Part shown: piece by piece, positions 45,911-58,700 of the stretch
How positions within the stretch are numbered: position 1 is the first letter of the stretch
How the letters are laid out: each line of letters starts with the position of its first letter
From: Galeopsis tetrahit
Taxonomy: Eukaryota; Streptophyta; Magnoliopsida; Lamiales; Lamiaceae
DNA: 64,000 nt
Direction of reading: 5' to 3'
Assembly (NCBI GenBank): GCA_963675135.1
Contig: OY776125.1
Span: 63,253,441 to 63,317,440, forward strand
The notes under the pieces: generated by a model
What the model was told of the DNA's origin: nothing
What the model saw: the letters and a program-made list of their open reading frames with translations, nothing else
The model's database searches: none
Made by a program: the position numbers and the translations under genes

Positions 45911-46743
45911 TCTCAAATGCCATCTCCAATCCTCGAACACAAATTGCCACAAAAATCATCAATTTACCACTAAATTTGAGTTAAACAGTAAAATCATCTC
46001 TAATCATTAAACTCAAATTTTAACTTATATTCTAAAAGAACATTCTTAATGTTATCTTTTATTAAATATTTGTTTATCATCACATATGTAATTTCATATT
46101 TATATTTAAATTAAATTAATTAAACAAAAATAGTGATATATTTAATTAAAAAAACAATATGTTGTATTATTATTAAAATTTCTAGTATTTATGTTTAAGT
46201 TGTATTTCATTTGCTTATTTTATGTTTACGTATATTGTATTAAATTTAGTATTTCTGTTTTCTTAGTTAATTTTCTATTGTGTTTTATAATTTAAATTTG
46301 TAGTATGTATATTTTTATTCTATTGTATTTTGTAATTTATATTTATAATATGTATGTTTTGTTTCCTATTATATTTTGTAATATAAATTATTAATGTTGT
46401 CTTACAATTAAATTATATGCTTTCAATTTTTAAATATTCAATAATTGTTAATCATAAAATTCAAAATTGTTCCATTATTTAATTTAAATGATAATTATAA
46501 AATAATAAATTCTAAATAAATTGAACAATAAATTAATAAAAAAAGTGAAAAAAAAATATAAATAGTTGAAAAAATGAATTGGGGGAGGTTATATGGCAGA
46601 AGTTTTTTTGAGTCTACCTTTGAGTTGGTGGCAAATTTGCCACAAAAAAGTGGATTGTGGCAAATTGCCACCAATTTTGCAAATGCATTGGAGAGAAATT
46701 TGGAAGCAATTAGAGATTTTAGCTATGCATTGGAGATGCCCTA
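45911..46743. mobile_element. Non-autonomous TIR element, about 0.83 kb
   Basis: The left end 'tgccatctccaatcc' and right end 'attggagatgccc' are inverted. Inner segments 'aattgccaca' and 'tggcaaatttgccac' are also mirrored. The interior is extremely AT-rich without ORFs. The target duplication is unclear. This end type is common among plant PIF/Harbinger- or hAT-like MITEs; the class is not settled. Confidence 0.5.
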
Positions 46744-47108
46744 AACCACAATATATAAATTCATTTATTTTCACAACTTTGATATTTACAGTTATTCACA
46801 TTATATTTTTCATAATTTATCAAACGACATAATACACGATCATATGTGCATCAAGCTAGTTAACTAGACTTGCTCATCCAATTTTGAACCATGTATTTTG
46901 CGATTTGGTTTCGGTTCAACGGTTTGAATCGGGGATTTCTAAAAAAAATTCATTATTATTGCAATGGTAATATCATGAATCCAACGATCGAGATTTAATC
47001 TCAAACTAATCATTGGAGGCTAGAACTGGTAGTCCATGCACTAAGCCGTCAGTTCGAACCGGAACAATTGGTTTGGGCATGGAATCGCCGATTCCAGCCA
47101 ATTTTCTA

Positions 47109-47403
47109 CTTCCTCCATCTCGAGTTTGTTTGTGTGTTTACTGTACGCACGTAATTTTAATGTGTAAGTTGTTTATTAGTATTAAAGGGATAAAGTAGAG
47201 GGTATGAAAGTCTTTTGAGTAATAAAGTAAATAATAAAATATTGTGAGTAATAATGTAAAGTGATAAAGTAATGACATGTGATGTAATTTTGAGATATTT
47301 GAAGGGTGTAGTTTAAAGTGAAAAAAAGTGTTTTATTACCAAATAAAAAAATGCACAATCTATTAGGACATCAAATGCACAATCTAACTTGAAATGAAGG
47401 GAG
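47109..47403. mobile_element. Degenerate Stowaway-like MITE
   Basis: Left TA-cttcctccatctc and right gaagggag-TA are the decayed inverted ends of a Stowaway element with a TA target. The interior carries 'gataaagtagaggg', common in these MITEs. Confidence 0.55.
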
Positions 47404-48163
47404 TATTTATTTTTAACTCAACAGTCTAGATTAATCGAAAACTAGTCATTTTTTTATCAAACCGTTGTAAAAAAACTATTCATTATATTGTACCATTTAA
47501 ATACACCTCGAATATGGAGTAGAATTGTAAACCAATTTAATCTCTCTAAGTTCTCTTGTTCTAGTTTAAATCAAAGTGATTCACAATATTATTATCTTTT
47601 TTCAATTATATATTCTACCAAAGTTTATACTTTGATAATTTTTATAGTTTATAACTTTATATTATATACATTTTATAAATTGTATTACACACACAAAAAA
47701 AGGTTAAGTAAACAATGTAAAAGACTGTAATGACATTTATTTAGTAAATAATGTAAGAGACTAAAATAACATCTAAAAAGAATTAGATGGAGCATCATTT
47801 AATTAATTTAGACTTATAATTTCAATTTTATCATGATATTTGAATATTAATAGTGAAACACTTCAGAATTTTATTTTGTACCGTTAAAGATTTTACTCAT
47901 TCCGTACGTCTACAAATTTTTCATTTTATTTCGTCCATCTACAAGCTTTTTCAATTTATATCCCTACAATTTACAATTATTTACATATAATGTCACTCAA
48001 TTTATCCTTATATCTTACGCTCAAAAAAAATTTATCCTTATATCTTATTTTTGCTTCCTTACAATCACATCACTTGTATTATACTCCATTATTTAATTAA
48101 TTGTCTTAATTTCTATGTCCGAATGTAACGAAACTTTAATAGGTGGGGTGAAGAGAGCATTAT
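47404..48163. other. AT-rich intergenic DNA
   Basis: Nothing recognised beyond simple AT-rich sequence and a short duplicated phrase 'aaatttatccttatatctta' near 48000. Confidence 0.45.
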
Positions 48164-48787
48164 TTATATATCAGGGGTGGCCCTGAGGCAGGGCGAGAAG
48201 GGCGACCGCCCCAGGCCCCAAATTTTTAGGTGCCTACTTTTTTATATATATAATATTATAATTAATATTTTTAAAAAAATTAAAAGATAAATATAATAAT
48301 TAATGTGAGTGCATAAAAGATAAAAAAAAATATTAATAAACTAGCATTAATTGTATTCTTGAAAATGATCATGACTTTAATACTAAATACAATTATTTAT
48401 TTTTAATTAGTAATTAATTATTAATATCTAATTAATAAGCTAGCATAGTACCTCTTCAATACTAAACACAATTATTTGTTCCTAATTAATAATTAATTAT
48501 TAATATCTAATTAATAAGTACCGATTCCTATAAATTAGGATATGCATTTCTCTTCTATATTCCATTCCATTCAATTTCAATCTATTTTTTATTTATTTTA
48601 TATAATATATTATTGCATCCAAAATGGTTTATCTCGTTTGGAGATTCAATATTCGACTTTCTCTTTCAGTGTTTCAAAGTCCACAATCACGGTTATATTA
48701 TTCACTTGTTTATTGTTTTTTTTTTACTTATTGAATATTGATTATTTGACTTGTTGTTGTTTTTTTCATTTACTTTTAGTTGAATTA

Positions 48788-49020
48788 CTCCCTCCGTCCG
48801 CCTATAAGTGTTACGTTACTTTTTGGCACAAAGATTAAGAAAAGTGATTAAATAATAGATATAGTACAAGTGATGTGATTGAGAGAGGAGAGAGATAGAG
48901 AGAAAAAGTAAGATATAAAGTGAAGTGTAAGAAAAAGTAGTTACCAAAAAAGGTATGAGAAGCTTATAGGCGGACGGACCAAAATGGTAAAATGAGAAGC
49001 TTATAGGCGGACGGAGGGAG
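48788..49020. mobile_element. Stowaway MITE inside the hAT element
   Basis: Perfect ends CTCCCTCCGTCCGCC / GGCGGACGGAGGGAG with TA duplications at 48786-48787 and 49021-49022. The right end carries an extra copy of 'gcttataggcggacgga' about 34 bases inside, a partial tandem duplication of the terminus. Confidence 0.9.
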
Positions 49021-49104
49021 TACTATTTATTGTCATTTAGTTATCAATTTTTACTTTTTAATATAAATATATTTTCTAAAAATTAAACATGAATTTTGTA
49101 GTGA

Positions 49105-49525
49105 GAAAAGGCAAAAAAGAAAGAGATTTGAACAACTAATTTTATCACAAAAATTAGCATTGGATAAACTATTTTCAAAAAAATTAGGACAATCGAGTTT
49201 TTAAAAGACTTGAATGATAATGTTAATAGTGGATCAGAGCTAAACAACATAAATGTAAATAATTTGAATGGACAAACTAGTCATATAGTGGATGTAGATA
49301 TAAATAATTCAAATGAGGATATAAATGAAAATGAATCTAATATTGTTAATGAAGAAGTTTCTCTAAATTAAAATTGTTAAAACGTACCGATCCACTATGT
49401 CACAAGAAAGATTAATTGGACTAACAACTTTATGTATTGAAAAAGACATGCTAGAACAAATTAATTATGAAGATATTATTGAAGAATTTGCTTCTCAAAA
49501 TGCTAGAAAAAGTCATTTTAAATGA
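49105..49525 (+). pseudogene. Remnant of a hAT (ZMYM1-like) transposase
   Basis: At about 49105-49220 the frame reads KRFEQLILSQKLALDKLFSK, the N-terminal start of TTF-zinc-finger hAT proteins. At 49388-49525 it reads MSQERLIGLTTLCIEKDML and NYEDIIEEFASQNARK, their C-terminal dimerisation end. The zinc finger and the DDE catalytic core between them are deleted, so no transposase can be made. Confidence 0.75.
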
Positions 49526-49528
49526 TTT

Positions 49529-49735
49529 ATTTTTATAACATTCATTCATTTTTAATATGTGCATACGTATTTCACTTATTTTATTTGATGTTTTTTTTAA
49601 AAAGTTTTTATAACATTCATTCATTTTTAATATGTGCATACATATTTCACTTATTTTATTTGATGTTTTTTTTTAAAAGTTTTTATAAAATTCATTCATT
49701 TTTAATATGTCGGTATCACTTATTTTAGTTGATGT
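49529..49735 (+). repeat. Tandem repeat, about 76 bp, three copies
   Basis: 'attcattcatttttaatatgt' variants followed by 'tttcacttattttatttgatg' recur three times near 49530, 49610 and 49688. Lies between the transposase remnant and the right hAT end. Confidence 0.8.
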
Positions 49736-49808
49736 TTTTTAAAAAAAGGGGCCCATTTTTTTTTTTGCCCCAGACCTACAAAATCTCAGGACCGGCACTG
49801 TTATATAT

Positions 49809-50236
49809 AAAAACTTATCTATAAATATTGTACTGTTATATAAAAACTTATCTATAAATATTGTACTGTATAAATTATGATATTAATGTACTGAGAGTCT
49901 GAGATATTCGGAATATACAACAATGACAAAAAATATAATTTTGATATCATTTTTATAGTAATGCTGAATGGACCACCCGACACAAATTTCAGCCTCCGTC
50001 AGGATGATTATGAGCTGAGAGATCTGTTTTACAATCTATCTCACACAAAGTCTTACTTCTTCCGTTCCATACAAATTTACATACTTGTTAGATAGCGACA
50101 TTTCACGTTAATTTGCACACTTCAAAAAATCAAATATTTTATAATTTTCCTACTTAAAATAGATACATATTTATTCATATATTATTACTTTTCTACCTTC
50201 AATCTACCTCTTTCTTTAACTTTATTTATAAAAGTT
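49809..50236. other. Interval with half of a Stowaway-like MITE
   Basis: A decayed Stowaway left end (TA-cttcttccgttccat, 50054 onward) runs up to the MULE border at 50227. The DNA just right of the MULE ('attaacgaatttac') only weakly resembles the missing half, so a MULE insertion into this MITE is possible but not shown. Confidence 0.4.
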
Positions 50237-51941
50237 GGGACCTTCTACATGTAGTCAGAGTGTCGTATGACTACCGTAGTCAATTTAATCTGAACCATTA
50301 AAAATCAAATTTAAAGGCTTAAATCTGATGACATGTTACCTTTTGTACTTTGTGTTGAAAATATTCAACGTATGTGTTGAAAATATTCAATGTATGTGTC
50401 GTATGGTGTCATATGGTGTCATATTTATAATTAATTAAAATATATCATTTTGAATTTACAGTTTCATCCTTAATTTAATAAAAAGATTTATTATATTAAT
50501 TAATTTAATTAAAATATATAATGGTAAAACTACTTATTTACCCTTATATTATTATTAAAATTAATAAAAAAAACAAATTAAAGTAAATAAAAGAAGTTAT
50601 AATCTAAAACATAATACGTAGGTTTTAACACAGCACTCCACTTTAGCCCCAAGCCGCTGCCCTTCCTCCGCCGACGTGCCGCTTCCCTGCTGTCGCCGAC
50701 GCACCGCTTCTCTGTTGCCGCCGACAATCATCTCCTCCCCTCTTAGTTTTCTTAATTTGTAAGTTTAATATTATTGTGGGGTAGGTGAATTACCACCAAT
50801 GAGTTGCTTATGTATATCTTCATATTTTTTCTTACTTCTGTCATTTGTTATGAGTATTTGAATTAAAATTGTGAAATTATTAAAATTGTGGTTGAGTTGT
50901 TGAGTAGTAATTGTTTTTGAAATTGCCTCAAATCAAATAGAAACATAACTGTTCAACAAGTGTTTGACAAAATGCCTCAAAGAACTAACATGAACTTTTT
51001 ACCTTATTCAATCCACTTAAAATTACAATTTTTTTATCTTTTTAAGTCATGCATCTTTCATAAGTCCATAAATCTGGAAGTAATCCTATTATAGTTATCT
51101 TTTGTGTCAATTCAAGTTTGTGACTTTGAAGCTACATGTCTTGATACGGTAGAAATTTATAGTGATGCTACATGATAAAGAAGAAACAATAAATTTTTTG
51201 CCTTCCCATACAAATAGCATTTTACAATTTAGCATGAAGACATATGTAGAAGATATCATGAATTTATTGTGATGTGATTTGGTGAAAATTACTATGAAGG
51301 GTGTTGTTTTGGGTCCAAAATTTGATTGTCTAGGTTTTTTGATGTTGAATTTTCAAGGAGGAAGTGGCTATTGAACCAAAATTCAGTTTATCACACTTTG
51401 AATTCAGTTTAGTGTGTCATAGTTGAATGCACATTCCTAACAGTTTTCGATGTTTGAATCCTCTATCTAGAAGGACATAATGTAGAGTTAAATTATCGTG
51501 TAGAGTTTTGATCTACTATTTTTTTTGGTAAGGCAAAGGGACATTTTATTAAATAAGGTTAAACTTGTGGAATTATGTTACAGTATACATAAATAAAGAA
51601 ACTTGATGTATATTTGGCATTTGCAGTAGCAGCAACTTTGCTGCCCTTTTATGCTCCCAACACTCTTCTTGAAGTTATGTTTATTTTTAACACTCACTAA
51701 CTTAGTAATTTTTTTTACCAAACATCCAGGACATAAAATTGGGCGATATCCATATACGAAGAGCAACATTGATCGAGAGAATGAGGAAGATCTCAACAAA
51801 GGCGGTGATTGTAAAAACGTTAATTAATGTTGGTCCTACAAAAACAATTAGTGTTATATTTAATTTTTTATAAATATTGATCATATGTATTTCAGGAATT
51901 TTATTGAGTTGTGTAGTTTCTCATTTGAAAATGTACTGAAT

Positions 51942-52195
51942 AACACTTACAATACATTTTTTGATTTACATTGGTTGTTGAGTATATAGACCGTGCAATC
52001 GTGCACGACCCCTAGACCGTGCACAATAGCACTTACAATACATTTTTCAATTTGCACGGGTTACTGAGTATAGACTGTGCAATCGTGCACGACTCCTGGA
52101 CCGTGCACAAAAACACTTACATTACAGTTTTCGATTTACATGGGTTGCTTAGTATAGACTGTGCAATCTTGCACGACAATACTCTATGAACCGTG
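51942..52195 (+). repeat. Tandem repeat, about 85 bp, three copies
   Basis: Units begin at 'acacttac' (51942, 52028, 52112) and each holds 'gtgcaatcgtgcacgac' followed by 'ccgtgcaca'. That gives nested GTGCA/TGCAC inverted words. Lies inside the MULE. Confidence 0.85.
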
Positions 52196-52311
52196 AAAAA
52201 TCACAAAATCTCCTATAATTGCTCATGTGCACGACCCAGGAGCCGTGTAATACTCCACGGGCAAAACAAATTAAACCGTGCAAACTGAAAAAATAATAAG
52301 TGGTGTATATT

Positions 52312-53665
52312 CCAATGAACATGGCATTTGAAACGCAAATAATCACTCTAACCCTTTAAAATAATGGTTATGAAAGTTATTCGATACTTGTACACAACAT
52401 ACCGTGTCGTTAGTGACATTAACGACCTTTGATTTGTTATAATGTAACAGGGGTCATTCTCTCGTTTATCGGAGTGTTCAACACATGTTATACGTCGATA
52501 TTCACATTATACACAGTTCTCGTATAATATATCATGTGTATCTAGTAGAATGGTCGGTACGGTATCGTTAGTGACATTAACGACCTTCTTTCCATTATAA
52601 TGTCACAAAGGTCGTGCTCTCATTTTCGTGTGCCAAATATGAAACCTAAGTTCCCCGATGATATAATTTTACAACTTAACATGTTTTTAAGAAGAGGACA
52701 AAATGATTTTACTAAATTTAACGTGTTCGAAAATGATGCATGATTGATAAACAAGCATGATTTATATAACCTAAAATATAGTAATTGAGTGAAACGACCG
52801 ATTATTAATCAGTGGTGTACTGTACAATGAACATGGCATCCGAAACACAAATAATCACTCTAAATTAAACCCTTTAAAAAATAATGGTCATAAAAGTTAT
52901 TCGACACTTGTACACAACATACTGTGTCGTCAGTGACGTTAACGGCCTTCGATCCGTTATAATGTCACATGGGTCGTTCTCTCGTTTATCGGGGTGTTCA
53001 ACACACGTTATACGTCGATATCCATGTTATACACATTACTCGTATAAAATATCAGGTGGATCTAGTAGAATGGTCAGTACGGTGTCGTTAGTGACGTTAA
53101 CGACCTTCGTTCCGTTACAAAGTCGCATGGGTCGTTCTCTCGTTTTCGTGTGTCAAATATGAAACCTAAGTTTCCCGATGACATCATTTTACAACTTAAC
53201 ATGTTTTTAAGAAGAGGACGACATGGTTTTACTACATTTAACGTGTTCGAAAATGATGCATGGTTTGATTGATAAACAAGCATGATTTATATAACCTAAA
53301 ATATGATTGAGTGAAACAACCGATTATTAATCAGTGGTGTACTATCCAATGAACATGGCATCCGAAACGCAAATAATCACTCTAAACCCTTTAAAATAAT
53401 GGTTATAGAAGTTATTCGACACTTGTACACAATATATTGTGTCGTCAGTGACGTTAACGACCTTCGATCCATTATAATGTCACAGGGGTCGTTCTCTCAT
53501 TTATCGGGGTGTTCAACACATGTTATACGTCGATATCCACGTTATACACGGTACTCATATAAAATATCATGTGGATCTAGTAGAATGGTCGGTACGGTGT
53601 CGTTAGTGATGTTAACGACCTTCGTTCCGTTATAATGTCAAATGGGTCGTTCTCTCATTTATTGG
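52312..53665 (+). repeat. Tandem repeat, about 515 bp, 2.6 copies, with six palindromes
   Basis: 'caatgaacatggcat' opens units at 52312, 52824 and 53346. Each unit contains two copies of a sub-block centred on GTCGTTA..7 nt..TAACGAC, an inverted repeat found near 52406, 52563, 52925, 53083, 53441 and 53599. Copies differ at many positions. ORFs at 52884-53162 and 53399-53635 are repeat by-products. Confidence 0.88.
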
Positions 53666-54944
53666 GGCATTTTTCCGTCATTTTTATCTAAATTTTAAAA
53701 CATATATTTTATGTTGTTTTTAGGCCGTAATATTTGAAATAGGTATTAGTGCTCATTTTCTCTAAATTTTAAGACATGTATTTTATGTTGTTTTTAGGCT
53801 GAAATATTTTAAATATGTATTATTAGTACTCTTGGTAGTCACGCATGATTGCCCCTGCCACTGCAAACCTGGTGCTTTAAACGGGAATTCAATAGGATAC
53901 ATAAGTTGCCCCTTCTTGTTTCATCTCTTTTGATTGTCTAAGTTCTCTTCCACGTGGAATGGAAAATCTGAACATTTTCAGGATCCGTGTTTGTGCTAAT
54001 GGGATCTTGTAACATTAAATCGAGAAGACATACAATTCTTTCAGAAATCAGTCGAGGCTGCAAGTATGAGTACATTAAACATGAGTACGACAATCAAATG
54101 ATTCATTTCAGCATGACAAATAAGATGAATACTTAGATTTGTATCATACTACTCGTATTTTCATCCATAGATTTTTCAAAATCAAATTATTTTTACACTA
54201 CTCAACTCGACTCATATACACCCTTAATCGTCTCCATGATGCACCACACTAACATGATTTACCAAAAATAAAATATAACCAGCAACACTCAATACCCAAA
54301 TGACAAATACATTACCACCAATCTTAACCAAAAAAGAAAGAGATTCATCTTTTACACAAATAAATAAGTGACAAATACATTACCACCAATTTGTCGAACG
54401 AATCAGCGTTCGTGCGACGGCCCACAATGTATCAGTTTTAGAAAACAAGGATTTCATTAGAGGCACCTGTGTGAGCGAACTGAAAGAGGCCTAAATCGCC
54501 AACCTTTGTGAACAGCGAACGACGGTGAGAGGAACCTAGAAAACATGAAAGAAAAAAATATGGTGGAAAAGCTTGCTGGTTGACTAATAATCGATTTTCG
54601 CTGCTCACTGCGGACAATGGAGGAGGGGGAGAACAATGGAGAATGGGGGAAGGAGCTCTGAAAACCTAAAATCCAATTTGAAATGAATTTAATTATTCTT
54701 AAGATAATTTAATTGGTTTTCTTAATTTGTTTATTTAAAATTTAAAATAATGTAATTTATATTAAAGATGGGTAATATAGTAAATAACAAAATATAAATT
54801 AAAAAAATAATTTAATTAACTTAAACCTGTATAACGGGTAGCAGATTTATACGACGCATACGATGCCACGTGGCACATTTCGACACGCTGACTATATAGT
54901 CACTTTGTACTATTTGACTACACTAAAAAAAACCCATAAAAGTT

Positions 54945-55793
54945 TATAAAATTCTGTTCATTAACGAATTTACACCACCTAGCGGCTAGCGCTTAAAATT
55001 TTTCTAATTTTTTATTTTCTTTAATATAAATACAATTCTTACATCTGGCATCATGACAAAGCTATGATTATTACTTAAATCCTATTTTTCCATTGAAAAA
55101 ATGTGAACGATGGTTCGAATTGAACTCTTAAACCAAAAAAAAAAAAAAAAAAAAAGGGTCGGCCGTCCAAAAAAAAAAAAAAAGGGAAACCTAGACGGCC
55201 GACCGAGCCTTTTTTTCTTACCTGTTCTTAAAAAGTGTACAATTTCACGGGGTGCAAATTGCCTTGGGGCAAAGGGAGTATCTCATATATAATATCCTTC
55301 CCACATAACAATATGAATCCTACCCACTTCAAACTTTTTTTTTTCTTTTTATAACAAATCGACTAATTTTAACTGTCTCACAAGAAATGAACTTGCAAAG
55401 GAACAACTTATCATACATAATATCTTGAACTCAAGAACCACGAAATCTGGCATAAATACTAAAAATTAATGGAAATGAGGCAATCAAAGATTCAAAATCA
55501 AACCAAAAAATATGGGTAAAACAGTAACACCAATTATGACCCATTTCAACTTGTTTGCTATGCTACAAAATTATTGGCTCATGGGAGGGAGCCTTCCAAG
55601 TTTCTTGTATGGACAACACAACACATTGAATTTTTACCTGAAACAGAAAAGTTCCAAGAGTACTTGTTTCTAGCTTTAAAGAGCAAACTTTTTATTACCG
55701 ATTCGTGACACATGTCCATTTCCTTTGGCTTATACATTGAAAATAGGCCAAAAAAGTAGAGTAGATTGAGCTTGAAGCTCTAACCTCAACTTT
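54945..55793. other. Intergenic DNA downstream of the SABRE-type gene
   Basis: Contains A runs around an inverted repeat (gtcggccgtc at 55158 and gacggccgac at 55194). From about 55540 it probably includes the 3' UTR of the minus-strand gene. No other gene is recognised. Confidence 0.45.
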
Positions 55794-58700
55794 CTACAGA
55801 TCTTGAAACTCTGTCCTTGAAATATCTTCATAAGGTGAGGATCCACTTGAGGAATCACTATCGAAGTTTTCAAAGGGTGTGCTCTCCTTCGGAGATTCAG
55901 CAAGTGGCTCTTTAAACGACATTCCTGAAAGTAAGACCGAGATCACAAATTACTATTTTATACGTATCATAATTCAATTTCTTAAATCTATCCAACCAGG
56001 CAAAGCAAACAAACGTCATCACTGTTAACATAGTTTATTTTCCAAGGATGACCACATGATTTTACCCTATAAGAGTTAATTGCAAAATAAATCAAATTTC
56101 TTTACGTTTTTTCAATTACAACATATGATTATTTATTTTTCCACAATATGTTACACAAACATACAAATTGTTGCACTTTTATCACAATAACAAAAGTTCA
56201 TGACTTTATTTGCAAAATTGTCAAAGCTTTTCTGCCTGCCACATCAACATAAGTTGGTGGAAATTGTAAATTGATATATTTGCAAAGTATAAAAAATCTA
56301 TGGTATCAAACTGTAAATTTTAAAAACAAATGTTGTCAATGAAAAAACGTAAAAAAATCGTGACTTGTATGCAATTAACCCTAATAATAATAAGACACAT
56401 TATTTCATTGCAGATGTGACAAACAAGAAAGTTGATATGCCCTAACCTTTCTTAGAGCGGAACTTTTTAGTGTGGCGTCTAATCAGCCTTTTTGCTTTAG
56501 TTATAGTGAGCTGCCTGGCAAATGGTGAGAACTCTGCCTCACTTTCGCTCCACTCGCCGTGGACCTCATTTTCTGCTTCACCCCTCATTGTGCGAAGAAC
56601 AAAAGCCTTGGCCTTACGACGCTGAGAACTGAAAAGACCCCTTACGGACGTAACAAAACCATCGCCTGCTCCATCACCAGGTCGTTTTGGCCACGTCATT
56701 TGGTTTTGATCAGTTTTTTCTGCTGAACCTCCATCGCTGTCACTAAGATTGAGCTGTGTCTCTGGAACAGCAACAGTAGTGGAATGCGCTTTATCTTTAA
56801 ACTTTTTGCCCTATGAATTTGATAAATGGGACATAAAGATTAGAATTTGACAACTATATGTGGTACTAGATATTTTTTTCACGGATTGCGTGAGAAGTCT
56901 ATATAAATAATACTCTCGCGTTCCACATTAATTGTTGCTTTAGAGAAATAAAATGTTTCAAAATATCTGTGGCATTTGGTTTTCAAAGAGATATTAAATA
57001 CTCTCCCTGTCTTGCCATAAGCTTCACACTTACCTATTTTAGACGTTCCACCATAAGCTTTCCACTTACCTATTTTGGACGTCCCACCATAAGCTTTCAA
57101 TTTTCTTAAATGACAAAATTCACAATCTCTCTCTACCTTTTCTCATTCCTATCCCTCTCTCTGCCTTTTCACTTTCTTACTTCTCTCTACCTTTTCTTCT
57201 TCCTACATCTCTCTACCCTTTACATTTATACTATTATATCTCCGTGTAAAAACCAAAGGGGAAGCTTATGGCGGGACGAAGCGAGTATAACTTTTTTTTC
57301 CGATTTTGCCTGTTTCATTAATAACCTGTAAAAGGGTATATTATGACCATAAAGGTATGTTTGTTTTGGAATTTAAAATTCAAATTTGGGATTTTGAAAT
57401 TTAACACCGGTTGTACTTTGGAATTTTAGAATCCGAATTTTTAAAATCCTATCTTATAAATACCTATAAATTCTATCAAAGTCTACCCTATAAAATACTT
57501 ACAAACTCTATATAAATACATATAAACCCTATATAAACACTTATAAATACCTATAAACACTTATAAATCCTATAATGTAAAGTTAAATCTTAACATTGCC
57601 AGTATTAGGATTTTAAAATCTACTAGATTTTGAAATCCCTCAAAATCCCAAATCAAACATACCCTAAACGAACCCGTAAGAGGGTATATATTAGTCATTT
57701 TATACAAATAAGAACAAGTAATAAATGATTTTCTTAATATGTGAAAAAACAAAAGCGACAATTAAAGTGGAACAAAAGGGATATTTTACAATTTATCCGA
57801 CAATCCTAACCTTAACCCTGAAATAATATTACACCACTCTCATAAATTAATACACACCCACCACTGTAATACTCTCACCAACGGGAATGAAGTAGTTCAG
57901 AAGCTTTTCAAGAAAAACTAATCAGGAAAAATGCTATTGAAACAATTTTAAGGTTCTTTTTCTTTTTTGTTTTCTCTTTTTTTTTTTGGGTCAATGTCTT
58001 GTTATTTATCTCTACCATGACTACTGTGCATGATCCAGTAATAAGATAATAACAAATCGTATCTTTAAACATATTATGAAAGAGTGATGTAATCTAAACA
58101 CATTCATACATAATATAATTTCAATTCATTATATTATACTTATATAATAATCTACTCTAAATAATGACAATGGATTTATATTTTTCAAATATGCAATTTT
58201 CCACATTATAATTTTGTACAAATTAAGATTTGAGACATATATAATATATATTAAATTAAATATGACACATGCATGTCACGTGTCAGAATTAACTCTCTAA
58301 TAGATGTATAAATATATACCTGCATTCCGGTGACAGATTTTAAAACTCCCCATATTATATGCTTCTTTACACGTGAAAACAATCTTCTCCATGTCCCAGT
58401 GAATTCAACACGATGGAATGTGTCCATCAACAACCTTAAGTCACTCACTGCAAATCTTGATCCTTCATAGGTAACCAGCAGTTCAACCTACTCCATTGTG
58501 ATACACAAGTCAATTTCAACAAATGATATTAGGGATAGGAATAAGCAGCAGCACGTCTTAGAGAGAACCAACCTGACTAATCTTGATATTGTGAAACTCC
58601 CTCAGCTTTCGAGGTTGGGTTTTTTTCTCTTCCTGTACCTTTCCTGACTTTTTTTCTTCATGGGAGGTCCGACCAGGTTTTACAACTTTGCTATCTTTTG

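Larger units (their letters stand above)
48172..49800 (+). mobile_element. hAT DNA transposon, internal deletion derivative
   Basis: Ends CAGGGGTGGCCCTGAG and (reverse) CAGTGCCGGTCCTGAG are imperfect inverted repeats of hAT type. The 8-bp target TTATATAT is duplicated at 48164-48171 and 49801-49808. The interior keeps only the N-terminal start and the C-terminal end of a transposase. The element also contains a Stowaway MITE (48788-49020) and a triple tandem repeat (49529-49735). Confidence 0.9.
50237..54935. mobile_element. Mutator-like element (MULE), non-autonomous, 4.7 kb
   Basis: A 9-bp direct repeat ATAAAAGTT (50228-50236 and 54936-54944) brackets inverted ends that both start GGG and share GTAGTCA at the same offset (bases 15-21). 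The subterminal parts are similar in layout: AT-rich DNA and then a GC-richer, 5'-UTR-like stretch pointing inward on each side (50636-50740 and, reversed, 54590-54660). 9-bp targets are the Mutator rule. No transposase is recognised; the interior is repeats and low-coding DNA. Confidence 0.75.
56913..57781. mobile_element. Stowaway-like MITE split by two other MITEs
   Basis: The left end 'ctctcgcgttccacattaat' (TA at 56911) pairs with the right end read in reverse, 'gttccactttaattgtcgc' (TA at 57782). The internal part is interrupted by MITEs at 57001-57285 and 57353-57664. Without them it would be about 270 bp, normal for a Stowaway. Confidence 0.65.

Noticed and set aside
49451..49728. ORFs on both strands with ECYKN / FYNIHSFLICAY repeats
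   Set aside because: By-products of the 76-bp repeat in the hAT element.
52884..53635. Two similar ORFs of 92 and 78 codons, possible gene family
   Set aside because: They are corresponding parts of the 515-bp tandem repeat and diverge without codon-like bias.
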